The notes under the pieces: generated by a model
Told to the model about the DNA's origin: nothing
Seen by the model: the letters and a program-made list of their open reading frames with translations, nothing else
Databases searched by the model: none
NCBI GenBank assembly: GCA_022113835.1
Contig: JAILWY010000020.1
Location: 5,799,501-5,863,500 of the forward strand
Length of the DNA: 64,000 bases
Reading direction: 5' to 3'
Source of the DNA: Atopsyche davidsoni
Lineage: Eukaryota > Arthropoda > Insecta > Trichoptera > Hydrobiosidae
Shown here: positions 1 to 10,099 of the stretch, in pieces
How the letters are laid out: the number at the start of each line of letters is the position of its first letter
Position numbering within the stretch: position 1 is the first letter of the stretch
Made by a program: the position numbers and the translations under genes

Positions 1-349
1 GACGTGATAAAATGTACACGCACGCCCATGACGTACCTACCTTTGTGAAACTCTTAAATTAAATTCTGTAATGTATAAATGTATTTACCTCTTACATTAT
101 TATATATTTATAATATAACATTAACAGTGAAACAAGCTATTAATATTTATCTGCAAATATTTCATTCTCTACTCTTTATACCAAGATACCAGAGCACCAA
201 TCGTTTTCATATTGTAATGTCACTACGAGCGTTTCCCTCGGAGAGAGCTTGTCGCGCCGTCGCCTCACACCTCTTTTTGAGCTTGAGTTTATTTTTGATA
301 TAATTTTAAAGTATATGTACATAAAACACAACGCGACGAGTTCGAAATG
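1..349. other. 3' flank of unit 1, no gene seen
   Basis: AT-rich sequence repeated almost unchanged at about 19027-19377 and 54030-54354, so it belongs to the repeated unit of the array. It lies downstream of the stop codon of unit 1. Short open frames here are not conserved as proteins between copies; I see no gene. Confidence 0.6.
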
Positions 350-485
350 GCGATGGCTTTATTCGAAATTCCATCCAGGCCGGGTTCTCTGCTATTGTAA
401 AGGCGCTTAGCCACCACTCGCAGCTGAAGGGTTGGACGACCTCTGCAGTAGTGTCAAGAGCAGGGTTGGTCAAGACCGGACACTT
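350..485 (-). mobile_element. Fossil R1-like reverse transcriptase fragment
   Basis: Read on the minus strand this translates to a degenerate version of the RT segment seen at 21590-21720, including RLYNSREPGLDGISNKAI against RLPYGKAPGPDGISNEAI. It is frameshifted relative to neighbouring bases and has no flanking RT domains. Copies occur near 19378, 40437, 48984 and 54355, always in the 3' flank of a zinc-finger unit, so the fragment predates expansion of the array. Confidence 0.6.
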
Positions 486-915
486 AAAATAGAAAGAAGA
501 GAAAATGTCGATTTTTGTGGATCTCATTAGCCTAATTAGTGAAAAATATTGAAATCAATAAAGAGCCAGAATTTATCATAGGTATAACTTTGATACAAAA
601 TTTGCAACATTTTAAGGCTTCGATGTGAGGGTTGCCAGAGACAGAATCCACACTAAACATGACTTCAAGCCATGAACCTTACAAAGGGCCTGACTCGGGT
701 CTGAGATCTTCACAACAGTTAACTAAGCTGGTGTGCTTGTGGAAGAACAAAGAACCAGCAAATGGATGAAGAGAACAAAGAAACCATTGACATTTGATAT
801 ATAAGTGTTTTATTAAATTTTAGAAAATAACAATGTAAGTGAGAATCAATGTGAAATAAAATTGACATAAACCAAAATATGGAAAAATCAAAATTATTTT
901 TATTTGAAAATACAT

Positions 916-2292
916 CTAAGTATGTTGATGTATGTGTCTTATTAGAGAACACTTGTATTTACTTGAATATGAGCATTGATCACAGTGAAATAGCTTTTCA
1001 CCGGTATGTATGAATTTGTGTCGTTTTAATAGTGACTTCTGATTAGAAGAATATGAGCATTGATCACAAGCGAATGGCTTCTCACCGGTGTGTATGAATT
1101 TGTGTTTTTTTAAATATGCCTTCTGATAACATGAATATGAGCATTGATCACAAGCAAATGACTTTTTGTCGGTATGTATGAGTTTGTGTTGATTTAAACT
1201 ATGCTTTCTATTACAAGAATATGAGCATTGATCACAAGCGAATGGCTTTTTGTCGGTATGTTTAAGTTTGTGTTGTTTCAAACCAGACTTCCAATTACAA
1301 GAATATGAACATTGATCACAAGCAAATGGCTTCTCGCCGGTATGTTTATGTTTGTGTTGTTTCAAACTTAACTTCCAATTACAAGAATATGAGCATTGAT
1401 CACAAGCAAATGGCTTCTCGCTGGTATGTATGAGTTTGTGTCGTTTTAACTTTCCCTTCAGGTAACATGAATATGAGCATTGATCACAAACAAATGGCTT
1501 TTTGTCGGAATGTTTAAGTTTGTGTTGTTTCAAACTAAACTTCCAATTACAAGAATATGAGCATTGATCACAAGCAAATGGCTTTTTGTCGGTATGTTTA
1601 AGTTTGTGTTGTTTCAAACTAAACTTCCAATTAGAAGAAAATGAGCATTGATCACAAGCGAATGGCTTCTCACCGGTATGTATGAGTTTGTGTTTTTTTA
1701 AATTTCCCTTCTGATAACATGAATATGAGCATTGATCACAAGCAAATGACTTTTCGTCGGTATGTATGAGTTTGTGTTTTTTTAATGATGACTTCTGAAC
1801 ACATGAATATGAGCATTGATCACAAGCGAATGGCTTTTCGCCGGTATGTATTATTTTGTGTATTTTTAATGATGACTTCTGAACACATGAATATGAGCAT
1901 TGATCACAAGCAAATGGCTTCTCGCCGGTATGTATGAGTTTGTGTTTTTTTAAACTATGCTTTCTATTACAAGAATATGAACATTGATCACAGGCAAATG
2001 GCTTTTTGCCGCTATGTGTGACTTTGTGTTGTTTAAATTGTGTCCTCCGACTACAAGAATATGAGCATTGATCACAAGCAAATTGCTTCTTGCCAGTATG
2101 TTTAAGTATGTGTACAATTAAATCTTTCTTTCGTTTACATGAATACAAGCAATGATCGCAAGAAAATAGCTTTATCCCAGTATGTATAACCTTGTGCTTT
2201 ACCAGGAGACTTTTCTGTCTAAAGAGCACCTCGCCAGTATTAATTTGAAGGGCCTTATCCTGCAAATCTGCATAGCATGATTGCAATTGCTC
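916..2292 (-). CDS. Unit 1 C2H2 zinc-finger gene, exon 2 (15 fingers)
   Basis: Second coding exon, 458 residues, joined in phase 0 to exon 1 at 5010 for a predicted 719-residue protein. The acceptor is a T-rich tract ending TTTCAG at 2293, so codons upstream of GAG-CAA are intron. After EQLQSCYADLQDKALQ and a degenerate finger without its CxxC half come 15 C-x2-C-x12-H-x3-H fingers ending RHIHQHT and TAG. A cysteine (CSYSC) often stands where the core phenylalanine of classical fingers would be; a tyrosine sits in the CSY segment, as in REST/hunchback-like fingers. Linkers include TGEKP but also TDKKP and TDEKS. AATAAA lies about 11 nt past the stop (899-904). Expected role: nuclear sequence-specific DNA binding; targets unknown. 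The frame is fully open. Confidence 0.85.
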   Translation of the reverse strand, partial: EQLQSCYADLQDKALQINTGEVLFRQKSLLVKHKVIHTGIKLFSCDHCLYSCKRKKDLIVHILKHTGKKQFACDQCSYSCSRRTQFKQHKVTHSGKKPFACDQCSYSCNRKHSLKKHKLIHTGEKPFACDQCSYSCVQKSSLKIHKIIHTGEKPFACDQCSYSCVQKSSLKKHKLIHTDEKSFACDQCSYSCYQKGNLKKHKLIHTGEKPFACDQCSFSSNWKFSLKQHKLKHTDKKPFACDQCSYSCNWKFSLKQHKLKHSDKKPFVCDQCSYSCYLKGKLKRHKLIHTSEKPFACDQCSYSCNWKLSLKQHKHKHTGEKPFACDQCSYSCNWKSGLKQHKLKHTDKKPFACDQCSYSCNRKHSLNQHKLIHTDKKSFACDQCSYSCYQKAYLKKHKFIHTGEKPFACDQCSYSSNQKSLLKRHKFIHTGEKLFHCDQCSYSSKYKCSLIRHIHQHT

Positions 2293-3333
2293 CTGAAACA
2301 AAACAAAAGTATTGTTAATCTTTGTTTTACAGCATTCGTCACTTATGATAGTTACTGTATAAACAATGCAAAATTGTAACACACGCAGGACTCCCCGACA
2401 AGTCGGTTTCTTGTAAAGCGAAAACCATTTTTATGAATGATACTAATAACCCATGAACACAACATAATGTTAAGGATAAAGTAATCAATATTTTTGAAGT
2501 AGAGTACATGGTGGAATTCCATTTTAATATATTAAATACAATACTTCTGTGATTTTTCCACATGTTAATTTTTATTGGTAACCAATTACACCAACCTTTC
2601 ACATTAGCATTATCAAACTGAGTCATCTTTTCATAAAATGCGAATTATGACATGTTTTAAATCATAATTTAATGTATAATAATACATTTCATTAATGGAA
2701 GTGAATAAAATATTCACCAGATTAAGAACGACACATGACATAGTAGAGGTTATGACAGTACTTAACACTTTGTGATTGGCAGCCGCATAAATGCGTTCCC
2801 CGCTGCTTAACTCTAGGAGTAGGGTGACGCATTTATGCGTTTTGCATAGACTGGCGGTGGGGTACGGCAAACGGATGAACGCTCGCTTTACCCGAGCAGG
2901 TACCGGTACCGTATCTTTTGCCAGCTGTTCACAAACATTCGACCACTTGACGACACAAATAAATAACGAACTATTTGAGACCATGGTCATAAAAAATAAC
3001 GGAAAACTATACACAACAGAACACAATAGTTATTACTGCAAACTAAATATACAGAGATTCTCTTCCTTATTTCAGTGACACTGAGATACTATTTTCGTTA
3101 AGACGTGTCAATTTCGTATTCCTGAATTCATAGTGCTTTTGTAGAATATTTTTTATTAAAAAATTATTGAAAGTTTTGCGCAAAAATCCCAAATGTTGTG
3201 TGTTGGTGAAAAAACATAAGATTTGTCGAACTGTAACAATAATATTTTTTGTTTTTGTTTTTGAAAGTGGTTTTAATTTTTGGAAGTGGGAGTGAACTGA
3301 TAAAGATAATTTTATTATAATAACCCAGTGAAC

Positions 3334-3643
3334 ATGGAACACGATACCCATGATAGTGATGAATTTTATGCTGACAAGTTGTCCAATTATTCGTGCGAAA
3401 GCGACATTGAAGATTGTTTCGATAACGAGAGCGACAATTCTAGTGAAGATGTCCCTCTCCCTACGACTTTTTCCCGGAGGAGAATTTCAAGCTCAGAATC
3501 TAGCTCAGATTCTGATGATATCGAAGAATGGTCATCGGCAGACAATCCATCGGTCTTGGAAGAGTTTTTGGGACGACCAGGAATAAATACCGAAAATATT
3601 CCAGATAGTGTAGCGGATGCCGTCAATTTATTTATACAAAATG
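3334..3643 (+). pseudogene. piggyBac transposase N-terminal fragment
   Basis: Starts MEHDTHDSDEFYADKL and is acidic and serine-rich, then reaches a piggyBac-like stretch (EEWSSADNPSVLEEFLGRPG and a VNLFIQN end). This corresponds to the disordered acidic N terminus and the beginning of the conserved transposase region. It is cut by the insertion starting at 3644, and the DDD catalytic core is absent from the rest of the element. It cannot make an active transposase. A start at GTG 3328 is also open, but ATG 3334 is the natural choice. Confidence 0.75.
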
Positions 3644-4539
3644 TGTGTACGGGACGACGGCCGCTAGTTTAGTAAATAGATTACATGACTGTACGGCGAG
3701 TATGCCGCCTGTACAGAACCGCGCGACGCGCGACGTAAAAGCAGGTAGAAAGCCGGCACCGAAACCGGAGCGAACGCCGCCGACGGCCCACGAGCCCTCG
3801 GCTCACAGGGACGGCCCAGATGCACCGCGCGCGACGAGCGCGGGCGTGTCTCGACTGGCGGTCGCTCGGCATTGACGAGATCTCGCGCGTCGCCTTGTTA
3901 TAATTAACTTTGTATATGTACAGGGCGTGAGCCGCTCGTATCCGACATATGAGGGTTGCGTGACGTGCGTAGTTTGCCGTCTGTACCGCCGCTCCGTCTC
4001 GGAGCGGCGGCACGACCGTACGTCACGGCGGCTCACCGCCGAATGAGGCACACAGAGAGAGGAAAAGGTTGAGAACCAGCGGCGCGCCGGAGCGGCCACC
4101 GCTCGCAGTACACGGACCCACAGGCGTTGTATGCACGGCCCGCACGCGCGGCGCTTGAGAACCGCCGGCGTAACGGGAAGCAGCATCAATGATCTCTCGC
4201 CCGGCCCGTTTCGGCACGCACGAAGATTCTCGCCCGGCACCGTTCGGCACGGGCAACGATTCCTGCGCGGCTTCCACGCAGGAATTACTGTGTAAATAAA
4301 TATGCCTGTATTGTACAAATAAAGTCAGTGTGAAACCAACCAGCGTTTGATTAAGACCTCTTCCCGTGCTGACTACTACAATCCTGAGCTGACTTCTCTT
4401 CCCGTGCTGACTTCTCTTCCCTTGCTGACTTCTACAACCCCGGGCTGACTTCAACAATCCCGGGCTGCCATCTACGATCCTGATCCCGAAGTCTCCAGCT
4501 TTAAATTCTTTACTACCAGTGCCCTTATGATGCAGTTCA
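3644..4539. mobile_element. Probable solo LTR inside the piggyBac copy
   Basis: A GC-rich block foreign to its AT-rich host. It starts TGTGTACGGG and ends GCAGTTCA, with AAATG on both sides (3639-3643 and 4540-4544; the match extends to CAAAATG). TG...CA ends plus a 5-bp duplication fit an LTR. AATAAA-type signals occur near 4295 and 4318, followed by repeated TGCTGACTTCT motifs. No gag or pol is present. The exact ends rest on the duplication alone, since no second copy is in the window. Confidence 0.5.
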
Positions 4540-5009
4540 AAATGTACGTCTGGTACAATGTGTGTAATTTTGTGTACAAAACATGTATGTATAATAAATA
4601 AATAAAGCAATTATCTTAGATTAATACACTATAAGTTTTTTTGAAAAATACCCAATAGTTCGAAAGATATGGCTATTTTACAGAAACTGTAATTTGAGAC
4701 GTATATATTAAAAAAAAACCCCGATCTCAGCCCGTAGGTGACAAAAAAATCACCCGATCACAAAGTGTTAATATGGAAGATGTTGGAATTGCACAGATGA
4801 TAAGCTGAGAAGAACACCCAAGAAGTCATTTACATACCACGGAACACAAGTAAGTAGAGGTGCCAAAACCGAACCTTTGCAGGTAGCTGTTGAGTATTTA
4901 TGGAATTAATTTAAACTGACTACTTGTGGGTGGCGTGTGCTGTTGAACACCTCGAATGCCCAGAGTCGGCCTCAGCCGGTGCAGTGAGGTACAGAGATTG
5001 TCATATTAC

Positions 5010-5792
5010 CTGCTCACACCCGACAGCTGCTTGGGAGAGCTCCCTTTCATGCTCCAGCAATGTTCTTTCAAAATCGAATTCTTCAATGTTGATATCATGC
5101 AGCCCAGGATCCGAGGAGGCAGCTCTTCTGCTGTGTTCCAGCAAAGCTATCTTGATGTCGAATTCTTCTACATTGACCTCGTCATACGCCGGGGCGTCGG
5201 GGAAGGACGCCTCGGCCGGCGCGTCCTCGCGCTTCACGGAGAATATCTCGCCAATGGCTGACTCGCCGCCGTCTTCAAGAACAGGGATGTCCTGCTTTAC
5301 ACGAGGGTCCGCTTTAAGGTGACTCTTAGAGATATCATGCAGTAATACGTAGCACTGCGACATTCTGTTGAGTAAAGAGGCAGCTCTTCCGCTTTGTTCC
5401 AGCAAACCTCTCTCGATGACGAATTCTTCTACATTGACCTCGTCATTCGACGGGGCGTTGGAGAAGAACGCCTCGGCCGGCGCGTCCTCTCGCTTCACGG
5501 ACAATATCTCACTAATGAAAGACTCGCCGCCGTCGTCAAGGTCAGAGATTTCCTGCTTGACATGAGCGTGCAGTTTAAGGCAACTCTCAGGGATATCATT
5601 CAGTGGTACGTAGCACTGCTCAAACGGCATTATTTTGGGTAAAGAGGCAGCTCTCTGGTGTTCCGGTAGAGACCTCCTGACGTCGAGCTCTTCTGCGTGG
5701 ACCTCGCCGTGCTGCGGGCCGGGGAAGATCGCCTCGCGGAGAGCGTCCCCGTCCTCAGGGTCAGGAACTTCCTGCTTCACCTGAGCGTCCAT
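5010..5792 (-). CDS. Unit 1 exon 1, acidic SUMO-motif repeat domain
   Basis: First recognisable coding exon, 261 residues, from MDAQVKQEVPD to GCEQ and the donor CAG|GTAATA at 5010/5009. It holds three modules beginning VKQEV, VKQEI and VKQDI, each with VKRE-type motifs and an LLE(H/Q) segment, then a closing LLEHERELSQ tail. Two EVKVEE positions read EVNVEE here and DIKIEE reads DINIEE, so three candidate SUMO-acceptor lysines are lost relative to paralogues. The ATG is chosen because MxxQVKQE and its context are conserved in all ten units. An upstream ATG at about 5954 (MDSFLSSGNYPERR) runs into TGA before reaching this frame. No known N-terminal domain is recognised. Confidence 0.8.
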
Positions 5793-6224
5793 TCGCGGCA
5801 GACGTTTCTTCGGTGATTTGACAGGTGTGTCAGTATTATATTTGCTCCCGTCCTTCAGTCGCGGCGTGGCTGTAGTCTGCCGTAGCGAGCACTGAGTTCA
5901 CGGCGGCTGCTGCCACGGCGCTCCGGATAATTGCCACTCGATAAAAAAGAATCCATATTTACTAACTCAAAAACCCGATGAAAATTTTACAAAATATATC
6001 TTATCGCGGTTGAGTTTGTTATTTTAAATTAATTTTAATATGCCATGGAGTTCACCTAAAACTCTCGACGCCAGTGTTAGGAGGTTAAGATAGTTCATTT
6101 GGCTCAATAGTGTGACTGTACCCCTTGAAATAAAGATCTTACTTTATTTTAATAAAGTAATGATAAATGCTAAAATGTCATTGCTTCGTTTGTATTAAGT
6201 ACTCGGTGGAATTCCATTTTAATA
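5793..6224. other. 5' flank of unit 1
   Basis: Conserved upstream sequence of the gene family. It includes an out-of-frame upstream ATG frame, a segment coding KSPKKRLPR directly before the chosen start, and the hairpin ACTTTATT-TT-AATAAAGT near 6142. A promoter is expected here but no core element is distinctive enough to place. Confidence 0.45.
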
Positions 6225-7748
6225 CACCTATACCTCGCTATACGGCCGCTCGTTATACGGCATTTCGCTATAACGGCCCTTTTCAATTATGGCACGTTTT
6301 CGATATACGGCCTAAAATGTTTCGCTATAACGGCCAAAAAAACTTTTTTTCGATGTTAATTTGTTTACGAGCGTTATTCAGTGTGTGCTCATAGAGCGGC
6401 CGGTTTAGACTTGTCTGTGTGTGTTTTGTGTACATATTTATTACTGATTGTTACACATTAACTGGAAAAATTGGAAATAATTAGGGACATTTTTGGTACG
6501 TAAGTACATATGTATGTACAAATTAATTTTTTTTAATGTGTATTTTTTATTTAACTTATTTTTACTATTGATTATATGGATTGAGGACAATAACAAACGG
6601 AGAATGCCAATGAGTTAAATGATTATCCAGGAAAAAGCTTTAAGTATTTTCGAAAATTTGATGAATGGAGATACTAATGAATCTCCTGAAGATGTCACAT
6701 TCCAAGCAAGCCGAGGGTGATTTGAAAAATTTAAAAATAGATTTAATTTGCATAATTTGAAAATGAAAAGTGAAGCAGATAGCGACGATGAGGCTGCATT
6801 TAAGGAATATCCCAAAATTTTAAAGGGAATTATTGAAAGTGGTGATTAAAAACTTGCACAAGTGATTAACGTTTAAGGGGCGATGGACGCAGCGGTTGAT
6901 CCCGGTCCTCGCCCCTTGGATCTACCGCGCCCACGATCAGGTCACCTACCGGCTGACCCAACTTCTCACCAGGCACGGCTGCCTCGGATAGGCCGGTCAG
7001 CGAGCGCACGTCGTCGATGACGCAGAGCACGCGCTCTTTAAGTGCTGCGCCACTGAATCGGAGAGATGGCAGCTGCGTTGCAGAGCTGGCGTCACGTGGA
7101 CGGTAGAGGGATTAGTCCCGTCCATATTGGAACGCAAGACAGCCTGGGACGCAGTCACAGACTTCTGCGAGAAGGTCCAGCGCAAGAAAGAAGAACTGTA
7201 GAGGGCTCCACAAGTGAGCCCCTCCCAACCGCCGTGACCAAGCCTCCGTCTTCATGACTCGCCCCCCTCTACAGGAAGCATGAAGACGGAAGATATTCTA
7301 TTGTTGCTATTTATTTATTATGTGTAATATGCTGCCTCTTCCCCCTTTACAGGAACGCAGCATATGAAGAAGAAATGCCTGCGGGGATCCTCCCCGCAGG
7401 AAAAGATGCTTTCTTCCAGCTTTTTATTGTTTTTATGTATTTTTTTTAATTTGAAAGGCTGTACGAGGGAGAATAAAAGAGACGCCCCCGTAGCCTAGAG
7501 AAATGAAATATGAGAACATAGATACGGGGGACAAAAAAAAAATTTAAAAAAAAAAAAAAAAAGTGTTTAACGTAGACGAAACAGGGCTTTATTGGAAACG
7601 AATGCCTGATCGCACGTACATTTCAAAAACCTAAGAATCTGCGCCTGGTTATAAGGTGTCTAAAGAAAGATTAACTTTGCTACTAGGTGCAAATGCCGCG
7701 GGTGATTTTAAGCTAAAACCATTTTTAATATATTTGTCCGAAAATCTA
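6225..7748 (+). mobile_element. pogo/Tigger-like DNA transposon, broken
   Basis: Begins at a TA (6223-6224) with CACCTATACCTCGCTATACGGCC, a Tigger-style terminus with repeated TATAACGGCC motifs. The plus strand holds transposase pieces: a CENPB-type helix-turn-helix segment around 6700-6840 (FEKFKNRFNLHNLKMKSEAD) and, after the insertion at 6873-7560, the DDE-domain start near 7566 (FNVDETGLYWKRMPDRTYISK) and LLLGANAAGDFKLKPFL. The 3' part is lost: at about 7748 it joins hAT sequence. Stops are present, so it is inactive. Confidence 0.8.
6873..7560 (+). mobile_element. 5'-truncated R1-like retrotransposon 3' end in Tigger
   Basis: A GC-rich insertion ending in a long poly(A), flanked by near-identical 13-bp repeats (6860-6872 and 7561-7573, one mismatch). 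This is the hallmark of target-primed reverse transcription. The plus strand encodes the C terminus of an R1-type ORF2 (TYRLTQLLTRHGCL, then DDAEHALFKCC and AWDAVTDFCEKVQRKKEEL), followed by a 3' UTR. Only the last few hundred bases of the element are present. It is younger than the Tigger copy it interrupts. Confidence 0.82.
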
Positions 7749-7749
7749 A

Positions 7750-8288
7750 GGCATTACGATACAAAACATGAACAACAATATAAAAACTTAAGAGGACAAC
7801 TCTGGAGAGGTAAGTGGAGAAGAACTTAGGAAAACAACAGACTATTTTTAAAAATCAAGCTATTTTATCAAATACGGCAGCAAAGGCTAGTTTTGTTGTC
7901 AGTCAAATACTGGCAAAAAAATGAAACCCTTTGCGGATGGAGAGATGATAAAAGAATGTCTGACTGCTGTTGCAGAAATAGCATTTCCTGATAAAATAAA
8001 TATTATTTCAAACATTAGTTTATCAAGATTCACCATTGCAAAGAGGATTGAAGACATGTCCGAGAACATAGCAACAACGCTTCGTGAACGCATTGCAAAA
8101 TTCGAATACTGTTCTTTGGCACTTGATGAGAGTTGCGATATTAGCGATACAGCACAACTATATTGCACAGGCTATATTTTTACGTGGTATTGACACCAAA
8201 TTTAATATTACCGAAGAATTGTGTTCACTGATTCCAATGCAAGGGACTACAACCGGCAAAGACTTGTACGATGAACTACAGTCAGTGT
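7750..8288 (+). mobile_element. hAT transposase fragment (ZBED/GTF2IRD2-like)
   Basis: Coding remnant with KPFADGEMIKECLTAVAEI, AFPDKINIISNISLSRFTI and LALDESCDISDTAQL, typical of domesticated-like hAT transposases of the GTF2IRD2/ZBED group. Frameshifts and a stop separate its parts. Both ends are broken: the left abuts Tigger sequence and the right abuts the exon-like segment at 8330. It is the same family as 11540, 39447 and 47991. Confidence 0.78.
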
Positions 8289-8329
8289 AATATTTTCTTT
8301 ATTTATTACCTATTTTATTTTGCACATAG

Positions 8330-8449
8330 ATGTACTTTTTGCTGGCGGAAAATTGACAGTACTGAACGGCAATGCCGTCGTGGTTCATAATGCCAGAGAC
8401 GAGCTGCCAAAATTTTGGTCATACTGTCGAATGTTGTCTCTTGTCACAG
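8330..8449 (+). other. 120-bp exon-like segment, copy 1 (unidentified)
   Basis: Bounded by a T-rich tract ending GCACATAG and by CACAG|GTAAGA, good acceptor and donor sites on the plus strand. It is open in one frame (phase 1 in, phase 1 out) encoding GKLTVLNGNAVVVHNARDEL and PKFWSYCRMLSLVTG. Four more copies occur at 30172, 46986, 53596 and 59756. I do not recognise the protein. It could be a captured host exon or part of an unrecognised element. Confidence 0.4.
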
Positions 8450-8908
8450 GTAAGATGGGTATTCAGCAGTGTCGGTGCTTGAGCTGCCGGGATATGTACT
8501 GCGCAGTTGTTGAAATAGCCATTTTTCCAAAAAACCGTTTACATAAATCTTTTCTCTGTAAAACAAAAAGCCAGAATTTATCATAAGTACGAAATTTAAA
8601 CATTTTAAGGCTTAGATGTGAAGGTTGCCAGAGACTGAATCCACTCTAAACATGACTTCAAGCCATAAACCATACAAAGGGCCTGACTCGGGTCTGAGAT
8701 CTTCACAACAGTTAACTAAGCTGGTGTGCTTGTGGAAGAACAAAGAACCAGCAAATGGATGTAGAGTACACAGAAACCATTGACATTTGATATATAAGTG
8801 TTTTATTAAATTTTAGAAAATAACAATGTATGTGAGAATCAATGTGAAATAAAATTGACATAAACCAAAATATGGAAAAATCAAAACAATTTTTATTTGA
8901 AAATACAT

Positions 8909-9697
8909 CTAAGTATGTTGATGTATGTGTCTTATTAGAGAACGCTTGTATTCACATGAATATGAACATTGATCACAGTGAAATAGCTTCTCACCGGTAT
9001 GTATGAGTTTGTGTAGAGTTAAAATTTGCATCCGATTACAAGAATATGAGCATTGATCACAAGCTAAAGGCTTCTCGCCGGTATGTGCAAGACTGTGTCG
9101 TTTTAAATTTGACTTGTGATAACATGAATATGGGCATTGATCACAAGCAAATGGCTTCTCGCCAGTATGTATGAGCTTGTGTCGTTTTAATGTTGCCTTC
9201 TGAACACATGAATATGAGCATTGATCACAAGCAAATGGCTTCTCACCGGTGTGTATAAGTTTGTGTTTTTTTAAATTTGCCTTCTGATAGCATGAATATG
9301 AGCATTGATCACAAGCGAATGGCTTTTTGTCGGTATGTTTAAGTTTGTGTTGTTTCAAACCAGACTTCCAATTACAAGAATATGAACATTGATCACAAGC
9401 AAACGGCTTCTCGCCGGTATGTTTATGTTTGTGTTGTTTCAAACTTAACTTCCAATTACAAGAATATGAGCATTGATCACAAGCAAATGGCTTTTCGCCG
9501 GTATGTATGACTTTGTGTTGTTTTAATTTTGATCTCCAACTACAAATATATGAGCATTGATCACAAGGAAATAGCTTCATCCCAGTATGTATAACCTTGT
9601 GCTTTACCAGGAGACTTTTCTGTCTAAAGAGCACCTCGCCAGTATGAATTTGAAGGGCTTTATCCTGCAAATCTGCATAGCATGATTGCAATTGCTC
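8909..9697 (-). CDS. Unit 2 C2H2 zinc-finger gene, exon 2 (8 fingers)
   Basis: The second-shortest finger exon among intact copies and the whole array's only intact eight-finger one: 262 residues with eight C2H2 fingers, joined to exon 1 at 10100 (predicted 519 residues). The acceptor TTTCAG precedes GAG at 9697. It lacks the KRKKDL first finger found in the other nine units and begins with CDQCSYICSWRSKL instead. Fingers 2 and 3 (NWKLSL, NWKSGL) match consecutive fingers of unit 1, suggesting exchange with that neighbour. Finger 7 (NRMQILTLHKLIH) has an unusual recognition helix. The stop is in the usual place after RHIHQHT, so the copy looks functional. Its intron, about 400 bp, is the shortest in the array. 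Confidence 0.83.
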   Translation of the reverse strand, partial: EQLQSCYADLQDKALQIHTGEVLFRQKSLLVKHKVIHTGMKLFPCDQCSYICSWRSKLKQHKVIHTGEKPFACDQCSYSCNWKLSLKQHKHKHTGEKPFACDQCSYSCNWKSGLKQHKLKHTDKKPFACDQCSYSCYQKANLKKHKLIHTGEKPFACDQCSYSCVQKATLKRHKLIHTGEKPFACDQCPYSCYHKSNLKRHSLAHTGEKPLACDQCSYSCNRMQILTLHKLIHTGEKLFHCDQCSYSCEYKRSLIRHIHQHT

Positions 9698-10099
9698 CTG
9701 AAACAAACAAAAGTATTGTTAATCTTTGTTTTACAGCATTCGTCACTTATGATAGTTACTGTATAAACAATGCAAAATTGTAATGTGCAATGACACATTA
9801 TGTCCACTGTGTTGAGTAAAACTATGAGTTGAAATGCATTGAAATTCATAAATTTCAATCAATCAATATTTTTGATGTAGAGTACATGGTGGAATTCTAT
9901 TTATAATACAAGAAATCATTTACATACCACGGACCACAAGTAAGTAAAGGTGCCAAAACCGAACCTTTGCAGGTAGCTGTTGAGTATTTATGCCATTAAT
10001 TTAAACTGACTACTTGTGGGTGGCGAATGCTGTTGAACACCTCGAATGCCCAGGGCCGGCCTCAGCCGGTGCAGTGAGGTACATAGATTGTCATATTAC

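Larger units (their letters stand above)
2766..4767 (+). mobile_element. piggyBac element, family 1, internally deleted, in unit 1 intron
   Basis: Flanked by TTAA at 2762-2765 and 4768-4771, the duplication typical of piggyBac. The ends are matching inverted repeats (CACTTTGTGAT... and its complement). Paralogous introns (for example 23455-23470) show the empty site with a single TTAA. Inside are the start of a transposase on the plus strand, a second insertion (3644-4539) and the element's 3' region; most of the transposase is missing. Subterminal repeats GACGCATTTATGCG are shared with the copies at 29280 and 50477. Confidence 0.88.

Noticed and set aside
719..952. Short minus-strand frames overlapping the end of the finger exons (MFSNKTHTSTYLDVF type)
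   Set aside because: They cover the stop codon and 3' UTR of the zinc-finger gene in another frame and are an AT-rich artefact.
1020..2120. CRISPR-like appearance of regularly spaced repeats
   Set aside because: The 84-bp periodicity is the C2H2 finger repeat in an open reading frame, in a eukaryotic setting.
3681..4610. Several overlapping minus- and plus-strand frames of 75-195 residues
   Set aside because: They lie in the GC-rich probable LTR; codon use and composition give no protein family, and the frames overlap on both strands.
4924..5322. Long plus-strand open frames opposite exon 1, conserved in many units (MWVACAVEHLEC... type)
   Set aside because: They are antisense shadows of GC-rich exon 1. 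They start outside the exon, have no splice logic, and their conservation follows that of the minus-strand exon.
9697..9706. Start codon of the finger exon at MFQEQLQ
   Set aside because: The supposed M is TTG within the intron and CAG is the splice acceptor; the coding exon begins at GAG.
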